Shown piece after piece: positions 1 through 7,164 of a stretch of 10,713 bases of DNA (position 1 is the stretch's first letter; each line of letters starts with the position of its first letter). The position numbers were made by a program, and so were the translations under genes. The stretch comes from DAOUMU01 sp034409055 (GTDB lineage Bacteria; Chloroflexota; Anaerolineae; 4572-78; J111): the NCBI GenBank assembly GCA_034409055.1, contig DAOUMU010000117.1, positions 1 to 10,713 on the forward strand, read 5' to 3'. The notes beneath the pieces are model-generated. The model did not search any database. It saw nothing but the letters and a program-made list of their open reading frames with translations, and was not told the origin of the DNA.

Positions 1-40
1 TATTGACATAAAGCGTGAATCCATTTGGCAAGATCTAGTT

Positions 41-69
41 TTTGCTGATATCGAGAGCTACTGTATATA
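41..69 (+). promoter_or_regulatory. Possible pckA promoter
   Basis: TTTGCT (41-46) and TATATA (64-69) are 17 bp apart and could be -35 and -10 boxes for pckA. The -35 match is poor (3 of 6). A good TTGACA at 3-8 has no matching -10 box 16-18 bp downstream. The assignment rests on spacing and position only. Confidence 0.25.
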
Positions 70-100
70 GGGATTTTGGCCTTTTTTAAGCTCAAATCCC
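70..100 (+). promoter_or_regulatory. Hairpin in the pckA leader
   Basis: GGGATTT (70-76) and AAATCCC (94-100) are perfect 7-bp inverted arms. The stem can continue inward, after one mismatch, with GGC/GCT. The loop holds a run of six T. It could be a leader hairpin of the pckA mRNA, or the terminator of a gene lying left of the window, although the T run is in the loop rather than after the stem. I do not recognise a riboswitch class. Confidence 0.35.
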
Positions 101-122
101 TACATCTAGTGGCTGAGTAGTT

Positions 123-135
123 ACAAATCATTTGT
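123..135. promoter_or_regulatory. Palindrome upstream of the pckA ribosome binding site
   Basis: ACAAAT-C-ATTTGT is a perfect 6-bp inverted repeat around a single central base. It ends 7 bp before the AGGAGG of pckA. Its size and position suit a dimeric repressor operator, but no regulator is known and chance is possible in AT-rich DNA. Confidence 0.3.
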
Positions 136-156
136 CAATCAGAGGAGGATCTAACC

Positions 157-1728
157 ATGCGAGAGCACTTTGGGGAAAAACACAGCAAAGTCAGTTTGGA
201 AGCCCACGGCATCAGTAATGTCCACGACATTTACTGGAATCTGCCGACCTCGGCGATCTACGAAGAAGCCATTCGCCGGCGGGAGGGAATTATTTCTCAT
301 TTGGGACCGCTGGTGGTGCGCACCGGTCACCATACGGGACGTTCTCCCAATGACAAATTTACGGTCTACGAACCGTCCAGCGCAGACCACATCTGGTGGG
401 GCGACATCAATCGTCCCTTTAATGCCGATCGCTTCGATGAACTGCATCGGCGAATGGTCTCCTACCTGCAATTAAAAGATGTTTTTGTGCAAGATTGTTG
501 GGCCGGCGCCGATCCTGAGTATCGTTTACCTATTCGCATTATTACCGAATATGCCTGGCATAGCCTCTTTGCTCGCAACATGTTCATCCAGGCCACCCCG
601 GAAGAGTTAGCCACTCACGAACCGGAGTTCACGGTTATCAATTGCCCTCGTTTTCATGCCCTTCAAAACGTGGATGGCACCAATTCGGAGGTTTATATTA
701 TCGTCAACTTTGCCAGAAAACTGGTTTTGATTGGGGGAACCAGCTATGCCGGTGAGATCAAAAAATCGATTTTTACCGTGATGAACTACTTGTTACCCTT
801 CAAGGGCGTGCTGCCGATGCACTGTTCGGCTAACTATGGCCCGAACGGTGACATGGCCCTGTTTTTCGGCCTGAGTGGCACCGGCAAGACCACCCTCTCG
901 GCTGATGCTTCCCGTACCCTGATTGGCGATGACGAACATGGTTGGAGCGACAACGGCATCTTTAACTTTGAAGGGGGCTGCTACGCCAAAATGATTCGTC
1001 TTTCGAAGGAAGCCGAGCCGGAAATTTATGAAACCACCCGCCGCTTCGGCACCATCCTGGAAAACGTAACCGTTGACACGATTACTCGCGAGCTTGACCT
1101 CGATGACGATTCCCTGACTGAAAACACGCGGGGCGCCTATCCCATTTCTCATATCCGCAACGCGACCCGTGAAGGTCGGGGAGGACACCCCAAAAACATT
1201 ATCTTCCTAACCGCCGACGCTTTTGGGGTGATGCCCCCCATTACCAAATTGACGCTGGAGCAAGCCATATACCACTTCCTGTCCGGTTACACGGCCAAGG
1301 TGGCCGGTACGGAGAAGGGTGTCACCGAACCGCAAGCGACTTTCAGCACTTGCTTCGGTGCCCCCTTTATGGCCCAGCACCCCTGTGTGTACGCTGACCT
1401 ACTGGGCCAGAGAATTACCAAACACAACGTTAACTGCTGGCTGGTCAACACCGGCTGGACCGGCGGACCTTACGGGGTGGGGCAACGGATGAAGATTGCT
1501 TACACCCGAGCCATGATCAACGCCGCCCTGGATGGGAAATTGAATGACGTGGAGTATGTAACAGACCCCATCTTTGGGATGCAGGTTCCCACTACCTGTC
1601 CGGATGTACCCGATGAGGTGCTGATTCCCAAAAACACCTGGCGCGATGGCGAGGCTTATGATGCGCAGGCCAAAAAACTAACGGCCATGTTTGTGGAGAA
1701 TTTCGAGCAGTTTGCGATAAGGCCCTAG
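157..1728 (+). CDS. pckA: Phosphoenolpyruvate carboxykinase (ATP)
   Basis: This cytoplasmic enzyme converts oxaloacetate and ATP to phosphoenolpyruvate, CO2 and ADP, the entry step of gluconeogenesis; in some anaerobes it runs the other way. At 523 residues it has the usual length for the ATP-dependent family. Visible motifs are the substrate-binding TGHHTGRSPNDKF (57-69 region, Arg62), the P-loop GLSGTGKTT (238-246, Lys244), the kinase-2/metal motif GDDEH (257-261) and NTGWTGGPYGVG near residue 431. The P-loop form and length separate it from the GTP-type enzyme. The ATG start is fixed by AGGAGG at 143-148, 8 bases upstream. The leader carries a hairpin and a palindrome that may regulate it. 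It is a stand-alone gene; the next gene is 79 bp away and unrelated in pathway. All key residues that I can check are present. Confidence 0.97.
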   Translation: MREHFGEKHSKVSLEAHGISNVHDIYWNLPTSAIYEEAIRRREGIISHLGPLVVRTGHHTGRSPNDKFTVYEPSSADHIWWGDINRPFNADRFDELHRRMVSYLQLKDVFVQDCWAGADPEYRLPIRIITEYAWHSLFARNMFIQATPEELATHEPEFTVINCPRFHALQNVDGTNSEVYIIVNFARKLVLIGGTSYAGEIKKSIFTVMNYLLPFKGVLPMHCSANYGPNGDMALFFGLSGTGKTTLSADASRTLIGDDEHGWSDNGIFNFEGGCYAKMIRLSKEAEPEIYETTRRFGTILENVTVDTITRELDLDDDSLTENTRGAYPISHIRNATREGRGGHPKNIIFLTADAFGVMPPITKLTLEQAIYHFLSGYTAKVAGTEKGVTEPQATFSTCFGAPFMAQHPCVYADLLGQRITKHNVNCWLVNTGWTGGPYGVGQRMKIAYTRAMINAALDGKLNDVEYVTDPIFGMQVPTTCPDVPDEVLIPKNTWRDGEAYDAQAKKLTAMFVENFEQFAIRP

Positions 1729-1736
1729 ATAACATT

Positions 1737-1794
1737 AAAGCCGCCGGTCCCCGTGTCGGCTAAGTGGGGCTTTCGTCACAGATTTCAGGTCTGT
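1737..1794 (+). terminator. Weak hairpins after pckA
   Basis: Two hairpins follow the pckA stop. The first has AAAGCC (1737-1742) opposite GGCTTT (1768-1773), with an inner GCCG/CGGC pairing. The second has ACAGA (1778-1782) opposite TCTGT (1790-1794) around a 7-base loop. Neither is followed by a long T run, so an intrinsic terminator is only a guess. The second could instead be leader structure of the queuosine transporter gene. Confidence 0.3.
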
Positions 1795-1807
1795 TATCTA
1801 AAATCTT

Positions 1808-2521
1808 ATGAGCCGAGCTTACAAATATTATGATTTCATCACCGCCCTCTTCGTGGCAGTGCTTCTTATTAGTAACATTGCCTCTTCTGCCAAAATTATC
1901 GACTGGGGGAGGAGTATTTTCGGTTTGCCCCTGGCCTTTGATGCCGGGACGCTGCTCTTCCCCATTAGTTACATTTTTGGTGACATTTTAACCGAGGTGT
2001 ACGGCTATAAAAGGTCACGGCGCGTGATTTGGGCCGGCTTTGGCGCGGCTGGTTTAATGTCTGTTACCTTTTGGTTGGTTGGGCAGATGCCCGGCGAAGC
2101 CACCTGGGAAAGATACGCCGGGCAGGCCGCGTACGAGGCTATTTTGGGTGGTGTGGCCTCCGGCGGCATTATTATCGCCAGCCTGACGGCCTATTTTAGC
2201 GGGGAATTCTCTAACAGCTTTGTGCTGGCCAAAATGAAAGTGGTCACCGAGGGACGCTGGCTGTGGAGCCGCACCATCGGCAGTACCCTGGTCGGTGAGG
2301 GAATTGATACCATCATATTCGTCTTCATTGCCACCCTGTTTGGGGTCTTTCCCTGGGAAATCATCCTCAGCCTGATTATCGCCAATTACATTTTCAAAGT
2401 CGCCATCGAGATTACCTTCACTCCCGTTACTTACGCCATTGTTAGCTTTTTGAAGCGAATCGAGCAAGAGGATTATTACGATCGGGAAACGAATTTTAAT
2501 CCGTTTTCCCTGGCATCGTGA
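1808..2521 (+). CDS. yhhQ: Queuosine precursor transporter (YhhQ/DUF165 family)
   Basis: This is a polytopic inner-membrane protein of 237 residues with about six predicted hydrophobic helices. The family salvages queuine-type precursors (preQ0/preQ1, depending on the member) for the tRNA modification queuosine. The family signature is clear: the N-terminal helix ALFVAVLLISNIASSAK, then LLFPISYIFGDILTEVYGYK, where the acidic and aromatic residues mark the YhhQ/Vut_1 fold, and later EGIDTIIFVFIATLFG. The length is close to the usual 210-240. The ATG at 1808 gives the normal family N-terminus, but no Shine-Dalgarno sequence lies in front of it (the preceding bases are AT-rich). No other queuosine gene is in the window, so which precursor it carries cannot be read here. 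No preQ1 riboswitch was recognised upstream. Confidence 0.92.
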   Translation: MSRAYKYYDFITALFVAVLLISNIASSAKIIDWGRSIFGLPLAFDAGTLLFPISYIFGDILTEVYGYKRSRRVIWAGFGAAGLMSVTFWLVGQMPGEATWERYAGQAAYEAILGGVASGGIIIASLTAYFSGEFSNSFVLAKMKVVTEGRWLWSRTIGSTLVGEGIDTIIFVFIATLFGVFPWEIILSLIIANYIFKVAIEITFTPVTYAIVSFLKRIEQEDYYDRETNFNPFSLAS

Positions 2522-2557
2522 TTGATAAAAAGAACACCATCACTGGCTATGTAATAC

Positions 2558-2611
2558 GTGTTGCGTGTTGCGTGTTGCGTAATTCACCCACGCAACACGC
2601 AACACGCTTTT
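2558..2611 (+). repeat. GTGTTGC heptamer hairpin, copy 1 (possible terminator)
   Basis: Three tandem GTGTTGC units (2558-2578) are followed by the inverted form, GCAACAC twice (2592-2605). The arms GCGTGTTGCGTGTTGCGT (2563-2580) and 2590-2607 are perfectly complementary over 18 bp with a 9-base loop, AATTCACCC. TTTT follows at 2608-2611, so on the + strand it could terminate transcription from the queuosine transporter gene. A related copy lies at 3844-3898, which points to a dispersed repeat family rather than a dedicated terminator. Confidence 0.75.
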
Positions 2612-2660
2612 CGGTTTTGACGGTAATTCAAAATAAATCTATTTTCTATCCTTATAAACT

Positions 2661-3695
2661 ATGCCTGACACATTTGACTGGCCTGACGAAGCTGAATACG
2701 ACGATCTCGAAGCAGCCCCGCTGGTCGATGAGACCCTGCCTGATGATCACCACTCCGGCTTTGTGGCCGTGGTGGGCCGGCCCAACGTGGGTAAGTCGAC
2801 TTTGATGAACCACTTTTTGGGTCAGAAAATTGCCATCGTCAGCCACAAACCGCAAACGACCCGCAACCAGCTTTTGGGTATCTTGACCATTCCCTCCCAG
2901 GATCACCCCCAACCTATCGAGGGCTGTCCGCCGGCCCAGGTCATTTTTGTGGATACACCCGGCATTCATCAGCCGCGTCACAAGTTGGGCGAATACCTGG
3001 TGGAGACGGCTCTGGACGCTATTCCCGAGGCCGATGTCATCGTCTGGTTGGTGGATGTCAGCGAGCCGTCCACGGCTGAAGATCAGTTGGTGGCCGAGGC
3101 CCTGCACGAGGCGCAGGCGACGGCCAGGCGGAAAAGAAAGCCGGTCACACCGGTCCTACTGGCCTTAAATAAAGTGGATTTGCTCTCGCCTGAGAAGCTG
3201 GCGGGCACTGAAGCCACGTTTCTGGCCTTGTATCCTGCTGACGACTGTCTCTTTATCTCCGCCACCGGGGGCGACAATCTGGCCGAGTTACTGCGGCGGA
3301 TTATCAACCAGCTCCCCCTCGGCCCTCGCTACTACCCCGAAGACCAGGTGACCGACCAGCAGACCCGCTTCATCGCCGCCGAGTTGATCCGCGAAGCAGC
3401 CCTACAGGTGTTACACCAGGAAGTGCCCCATGCCCTGGCCGTGCAGGTGATCGAATTCAAGCGCCGTCACGAAAACATGACTTACATCAGCGCCAATCTC
3501 ATTCTTGAGCGCCAGTCCCAAAAAAAGATCGTCATCGGCGAAAAGGGCAAAACCCTGAAAAAAATCGGCCAACTGGCCCGCCCCAAGATCCAGGACCTGG
3601 TTGGCACCAAAGTGTATCTGGAGTTGTGGGTCAAAATCCGGCCCAAGTGGCGCAAAAAAGAGAACGAGTTGCGCTGGTTGGGGTATAGCCGGTAG
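2661..3695 (+). CDS. era: GTPase Era
   Basis: Era is an essential GTPase that binds the 3' end of 16S rRNA and helps to mature the small ribosomal subunit. The G domain shows G1 GRPNVGKST (39-47), the G2-region threonine in KPQTTRN, G3 DTPGIH (98-103), G4 NKVD (170-173) and G5 SAT (200-202). The C-terminal KH domain has GEKG (293-296) within KIVIGEKGKTLKKIG, followed by the typical VKIRPKWRKKE and the final LGY. At 344 residues it is about 40 longer than E. coli Era. The extra length is an acidic N-terminal tail (residues 1-32, rich in Asp and Glu) and an insertion of about 12 residues (near 76-91) just before G3. The ATG at 2661 has no Shine-Dalgarno; a later start is possible, but no internal Met lies before G1, so this start is retained. 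The gene stands alone, away from its common partners rnc or ybeY. Confidence 0.96.
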   Translation: MPDTFDWPDEAEYDDLEAAPLVDETLPDDHHSGFVAVVGRPNVGKSTLMNHFLGQKIAIVSHKPQTTRNQLLGILTIPSQDHPQPIEGCPPAQVIFVDTPGIHQPRHKLGEYLVETALDAIPEADVIVWLVDVSEPSTAEDQLVAEALHEAQATARRKRKPVTPVLLALNKVDLLSPEKLAGTEATFLALYPADDCLFISATGGDNLAELLRRIINQLPLGPRYYPEDQVTDQQTRFIAAELIREAALQVLHQEVPHALAVQVIEFKRRHENMTYISANLILERQSQKKIVIGEKGKTLKKIGQLARPKIQDLVGTKVYLELWVKIRPKWRKKENELRWLGYSR

Positions 3696-3741
3696 CAGGT
3701 AGGGTAATACACGACGACATAAATCAACGTTTTTTCTCCCG

Positions 3742-3768
3742 CTTGGGGACGAAGAGCTTTCTCCCAAG
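3742..3768. repeat. Inverted repeat after era
   Basis: CTTGGG (3742-3747) and CCCAAG (3763-3768) form perfect 6-bp arms, with a further GAA/TTC pairing inside. There is no T run downstream on the + strand, so a rho-independent terminator for era is doubtful. Confidence 0.3.
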
Positions 3769-3843
3769 ACAGTTCCTCATATTTGCGCTATTTGTCAGAA
3801 TGGTGAAAATCAAGGCGCGCAGCGTGAGGTGCAAGGCTATCAA

Positions 3844-3898
3844 CGTATTGCGTGTTGCGTTAATTCACGCAATACGCAACACGCAACACGTAACACGC
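3844..3898. repeat. GTGTTGC heptamer hairpin, copy 2
   Basis: The 5' arm CGTATTGCGTGTTGCGT (3844-3860) can pair with ACGCAACACGCAACACG (3874-3890) over 17 bp with one mismatch; several shifted pairings are also possible because the unit repeats every 7 bp. The arm-loop junction GCGTGTTGCGT(T)AATTCAC is shared with copy 1 at 2558-2611. The repeat lies in the 262-bp gap between era and ilvD, about 65 bp before the ilvD start. The rest of that gap shows no gene. Confidence 0.7.
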
Positions 3899-3950
3899 AA
3901 TTCAGCTAACTACTGATAGCTAAACGCCCACATAATAATATTCATAAGAA

Positions 3951-3955
3951 AGGAG
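3951..3955 (+). promoter_or_regulatory. ilvD ribosome binding site
   Basis: AGGAG, within AGAAAGGAG, lies 8 bases before the ATG at 3964 but only 2 bases before the in-frame TTG at 3958. The spacing decides for the ATG as the start of ilvD. Confidence 0.8.
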
Positions 3956-3963
3956 ACTTGTCT

Positions 3964-5631
3964 ATGCGCAGTGACACTATCAAAAAGGGGTTTGAACGAG
4001 CTCCGCATCGCAGTTTGCTTAAGGCCAGTGGTTACACCGATGAAGATATCACTAAACCCTTCATCGGCATCGCCAACAGCTACACCGATGTTGTGCCCGG
4101 CCACGTTCATCTCAATGAATTTGGCGAGATTGTGCGCCAGGCCGTACGCGAGGCGGGAGGAACCCCGTTTATGTTCCATACCATCGCCGTGGATGACGGC
4201 ATTGCTATGGGACACTTTGGCATGAAGTATTCCCTGCCCAGCCGGGAACTGATCGCCGACTCGGTGGAGACGATGGTCTCGGCCCATTGCTTTGATGCCC
4301 TGATTTGCATCCCCAACTGCGATAAAATCATCCCCGGTATGTTGTTGGCCGCCATGCGGCTGAACGTCCCCACCATCTTCATCAGCGGTGGGCCAATGCG
4401 AGCCGGTATCACACCTGGGGGCGAAAAAGTTGACCTGATTTCAGTCTTCCAGGGCGTGGGGGCCTACAGAGCCGGCAAGATCACCGCCGAGCAACTCAAA
4501 GTGCTGGAAGATTACGGCTGCCCCGGCTGTGGTTCCTGCTCCGGCCTGTTTACCGCCAACTCGATGAACAGCATCTCCGAAGCGCTGGGACTGGCCCTGC
4601 CTGGCAACGGCAGTATTCTGGCCCAAACCCCGGAACGGGAAGCCCTGGCCCGCCAGGCGGGGGCCCAAATTATGAAACTGATCGAATGGGACCTGAAACC
4701 ACTGGACATCATCACCCAGGAGGTCATTGACAACGCTTTTGCCCTGGACATGGCCATGGGCGGCAGCACGAACACCGTGCTGCACACCATCGCCATTGCT
4801 CAGGAGGCGGGCCTGGATTATCCCCTGGAACGACTGAACGAGTTGTCGGCCCAGGTCCCCAACCTGTGCAAGGTTAGTCCCTCTGCCCCTTACCATATGG
4901 AAGACGTGGACGCGGCCGGCGGTATCAGCGCCATTTTGTACGAATTGAGCCAAAAGCCGGGGGCGCTCCATCTCGACACGATGACCATCACCGGTAAAAC
5001 CCTGGGCGAGAATATCGCCGACCGCAACAGCCAGAATACCGATTGTATCCGCACCCTGGAAAATCCTTACAGTGAAACCGGCGGGCTGTCGATCCTGTTC
5101 GGCAACCTGGCTCCCAATGGCTCCGTGGTCAAAACGGCCGGGGTTCTGCCGGAGATGATACAACACCGCGGCCCGGCCCGGGTCTACGACTCCCACGACG
5201 AAGCCAATATCGGCATCTTGAATGGTGAGGTCAAGCCGGGCGAGGTGGTCGTCATCCGGTACGAAGGCCCCAAGGGTGGTCCCGGTATGCAGGAGATGCT
5301 GGCTCCGACCAGCAACATTACCGGGATGGGGCTGGAGAGCAGTGTCGCCCTCATCACCGACGGCCGCTTCTCCGGCGGTACTCGCGGGGCATGTATCGGC
5401 CATATCTCGCCGGAAGCGGCCGAAGGAGGCCCCATCGCCTTGCTTGAAACGGGCGACATCATTGAGATAGACATTGCCGCCGGAACGCTCAACGTGGCCC
5501 TATCCGATGAAGAATTGGCCAAGCGTCACGCCGCGTGGCAGTTGCCCCAAAGACCCGATCTAACCGGCTGGCTGGCCCGCTACGCCAAAATGGCCACCAG
5601 TGCCGATAAGGGGGCGGTGCTGAAACTGTAG
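3964..5631 (+). CDS. ilvD: Dihydroxy-acid dehydratase
   Basis: This cytoplasmic iron-sulfur enzyme dehydrates 2,3-dihydroxy-isovalerate and 2,3-dihydroxy-3-methylvalerate to the 2-keto acids, the third common step of valine, leucine and isoleucine synthesis. The 555 residues span the whole ilvD/edd family. Cluster and metal motifs are visible: CIPNCDK (Cys115, Cys119) and CPGCGSCSG (Cys186, Cys189, Cys192), then GGSTNTVLH, and FSGGTRGACIGHISPEA with Ser470 as the probable catalytic base. In the N-terminal part it has VPGHVHL, as in the E. coli enzyme, and not the PCNxHL cysteine of the plant and mycobacterial [2Fe-2S] type. An oxygen-sensitive cluster like that of E. coli IlvD is therefore more likely (inference). 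The start is set by AGGAG at 3951-3955. No ilvB, ilvC or leu gene adjoins it, and no T-box leader is recognised. Confidence 0.97.
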   Translation: MRSDTIKKGFERAPHRSLLKASGYTDEDITKPFIGIANSYTDVVPGHVHLNEFGEIVRQAVREAGGTPFMFHTIAVDDGIAMGHFGMKYSLPSRELIADSVETMVSAHCFDALICIPNCDKIIPGMLLAAMRLNVPTIFISGGPMRAGITPGGEKVDLISVFQGVGAYRAGKITAEQLKVLEDYGCPGCGSCSGLFTANSMNSISEALGLALPGNGSILAQTPEREALARQAGAQIMKLIEWDLKPLDIITQEVIDNAFALDMAMGGSTNTVLHTIAIAQEAGLDYPLERLNELSAQVPNLCKVSPSAPYHMEDVDAAGGISAILYELSQKPGALHLDTMTITGKTLGENIADRNSQNTDCIRTLENPYSETGGLSILFGNLAPNGSVVKTAGVLPEMIQHRGPARVYDSHDEANIGILNGEVKPGEVVVIRYEGPKGGPGMQEMLAPTSNITGMGLESSVALITDGRFSGGTRGACIGHISPEAAEGGPIALLETGDIIEIDIAAGTLNVALSDEELAKRHAAWQLPQRPDLTGWLARYAKMATSADKGAVLKL

Positions 5632-5648
5632 TCACTCAGGAATTGAGG

Positions 5649-5686
5649 CCCTGTACGCCAGACAAAGAAAGTTAAATCTTACAGGG
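5649..5686. repeat. Inverted repeat after ilvD
   Basis: CCCTGTA (5649-5655) and TACAGGG (5680-5686) are perfect 7-bp arms separated by 24 bases. There is no T run after the second arm, so I do not call it a terminator. It touches the AGTAGGC heptamer repeat on its right and may be that element's outer part. Confidence 0.35.
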
Positions 5687-5751
5687 AAGTAAGGAGTAGG
5701 CAGTAGGCAGTAGGTAATATTCCCCTTACTCCTTACTCCCTACTCCCTATA
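5687..5751. repeat. AGTAGG heptamer repeat hairpin
   Basis: The left arm holds 7-bp units GGAGTAG, GCAGTAG, GCAGTAG (5693-5713). The right arm holds CCTTACT, CCTTACT, CCCTACT, CCCTATA (5724-5751), the approximate inverse. They can fold into a long imperfect stem around TAATATT. The architecture (7-bp units, inverted arms, AT-containing loop) matches the GTGTTGC elements although the sequence differs. It fills most of the 139-bp gap between ilvD and galK. Confidence 0.7.
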
Positions 5752-5753
5752 CT
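5748..5753 (+). promoter_or_regulatory. Possible galK -10 box
   Basis: TATACT matches the TATAAT consensus at 5 of 6 positions. It lies 17 bp before the galK ATG and is formed partly by the last unit of the heptamer repeat. No convincing -35 box lies upstream, because that position is inside the repeat. Confidence 0.25.
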
Positions 5754-5770
5754 ACATATATGGACCAACC

Positions 5771-6922
5771 ATGACTCTCAAAGAAAAAACCGCCCAGATA
5801 TTCAAAAAACATTTCGACCAGGAACCGAGCCATTTCTTTCGAGCGCCCGGTCGGGTCAACCTGATTGGCGAACACACCGATTACAATGACGGGTTTGTCC
5901 TGCCCTGCGCCATCAACTATGACACGGTCATTGCCGCCCAACCACGGACCGATGACCAAGTTAAGGTAGTGGCGGCCGATTATCAGGAGCAAATCAGTAC
6001 CTTCAGTCTGAGCGCCGATATTTCACCGGATGAGGCTGCCCGCTGGAGTAATTACGTACGCGGGGTGGCCTGGGCGCTCATCGGACGAGGCTACTCGTTG
6101 CGGGGAGCCAATATGGTCATCGCCGGAAACGTGCCCCGGGCCGCCGGCCTGAGTTCGTCAGCCTCGCTGGAGGTAGTGGTGGGGACCACTTTCGCCCACT
6201 TGAGCGAGCTGGACATTGATGGTAAAACCCTGGCCCTCGTCGGGCAACAGGCTGAGAATGATTTTGTAGGCATGCGCTGCGGCATTATGGATCAATTCAT
6301 CGCCACCCTGGGCCAGGCAGATCAGGCTCTGCTGATCGATTGCCGCAGCCTGGCTTATCGGGCCGTGCCTATTCCTCCTGGCACCGCCATTATCATCGCT
6401 AACAGTAACGTCAAACGCGGCTTGGTAGACAGCGAATATAACACGCGCCGTCAAGAATGCGAGGCAGCCGCCGCTCACTTTGGCGTGCCCGCCCTCCGTG
6501 ACGTCTCGCCCGACGTTTTTGCCCTGCACGAAGATGAATTAACAAAAACCGTGGCCAAACGGGCCCGTCACGTGATCACCGAAAATGCCCGGACCGAGGC
6601 GGCCACAGAAGCCCTGGCCCAAGGGGATCTGACCTGGATGGGGCAATTGATGGCCGAGTCACACCTCTCGATGCGGGACGACTTCGAAATCACCGTGCCG
6701 CCCATCGACGCCCTGGTGGAGATTATCGGCAACGTCATTGGCCAGGCCGGAGGGGTACGCATGACCGGGGGTGGTTTTGGCGGCTGTGTGGTGGCCCTGG
6801 CTCCCCAGGAGCTTGTACCCCCCGTTAAGATGGCCATCGCCGAGCAATATCCGGCCGCCTCGGGCGGCCTGGAGGCGACGGTGTACGTCTGCCGGGCTTC
6901 GGCGGGGGCCGGTCAGTTTTGA
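5771..6922 (+). CDS. galK: Galactokinase
   Basis: Galactokinase phosphorylates alpha-D-galactose with ATP to galactose 1-phosphate, the first step of the Leloir pathway after mutarotation. The 383-residue protein has all GHMP-kinase landmarks: the galactokinase signature GRVNLIGEHTDYN (27-39), the ATP loop PRAAGLSSSAS (122-132), GIMDQF with the probable catalytic base Asp174, and the C-terminal TGGGFGGC (332-339). The length is normal for bacterial GalK. GEHTDYN favours galactokinase over homoserine or mevalonate kinase. galT, galE and a sugar transporter are absent from the window, so the rest of the pathway must be encoded elsewhere. The ATG at 5771 gives the usual family N-terminus but has no Shine-Dalgarno sequence. 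The gene converges on the GNAT gene across 242 bp. Confidence 0.96.
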   Translation: MTLKEKTAQIFKKHFDQEPSHFFRAPGRVNLIGEHTDYNDGFVLPCAINYDTVIAAQPRTDDQVKVVAADYQEQISTFSLSADISPDEAARWSNYVRGVAWALIGRGYSLRGANMVIAGNVPRAAGLSSSASLEVVVGTTFAHLSELDIDGKTLALVGQQAENDFVGMRCGIMDQFIATLGQADQALLIDCRSLAYRAVPIPPGTAIIIANSNVKRGLVDSEYNTRRQECEAAAAHFGVPALRDVSPDVFALHEDELTKTVAKRARHVITENARTEAATEALAQGDLTWMGQLMAESHLSMRDDFEITVPPIDALVEIIGNVIGQAGGVRMTGGGFGGCVVALAPQELVPPVKMAIAEQYPAASGGLEATVYVCRASAGAGQF

Positions 6923-7164
6923 GGTATCCTCTTCAAATTTGTGGGGAGCGTAAGGGCGAGGCAAGTCGAACTGGTGGTAGTCGAAACAAACAAGCTATGC
7001 GCCTGGCCTCGGGGCTCATTATACTGGCCCATCTCTATTACCCAAATGTTGAAACGCACCCGGTACTAGGGTAAATTATCTTTGAGAATAATGGGCTCCT
7101 TCGATAATTTTGTACCAACCGTCCAGCCTAGAATTGGTTACGACGTGGCGATGTCATCAGTCTA
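6923..7164. other. Convergent intergenic region without recognised features
   Basis: These 242 bp separate the 3' ends of galK (+) and the GNAT gene (-). I see no gene, no clear intrinsic terminator and no strong repeat. The only ATG-started frame (6997-7074, 25 residues) has no ribosome binding site and is not supported. Confidence 0.5.

Noticed and set aside
1774..1807. preQ1 riboswitch before the queuosine precursor transporter
   Set aside because: There is a small hairpin and an A-rich stretch, but the conserved preQ1 class I sequence and the C-rich and AAAACUA parts are not present in a credible arrangement.
2518..2805. + strand frame of 95 codons spanning the repeat and the start of era
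   Set aside because: It reads through the heptamer hairpin and overlaps era in another frame; the peptide is low-complexity repeat translation.
3958..3963. TTG at 3958 as the ilvD start
   Set aside because: The AGGAG would be only 2 bases away; the ATG at 3964 has the proper 8-base spacing and gives the normal family N-terminus.
3696..3963. T-box or attenuator leader before ilvD
   Set aside because: No T-box bulge sequence (TGGTACC-like), no leader peptide rich in Leu/Val/Ile and no terminator/antiterminator pair was found; the main content is the heptamer repeat.
4441..5403. Long open frame of 320 codons on the - strand inside ilvD
   Set aside because: It is antisense to a perfectly conserved ilvD, has a composition typical of a reverse-frame shadow, and has no ribosome site or recognisable domain.
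6997..7074. Small gene of 25 codons after galK
   Set aside because: There is no ribosome site, no hydrophobic or known motif of interest, and such a frame is expected by chance in 242 bp.
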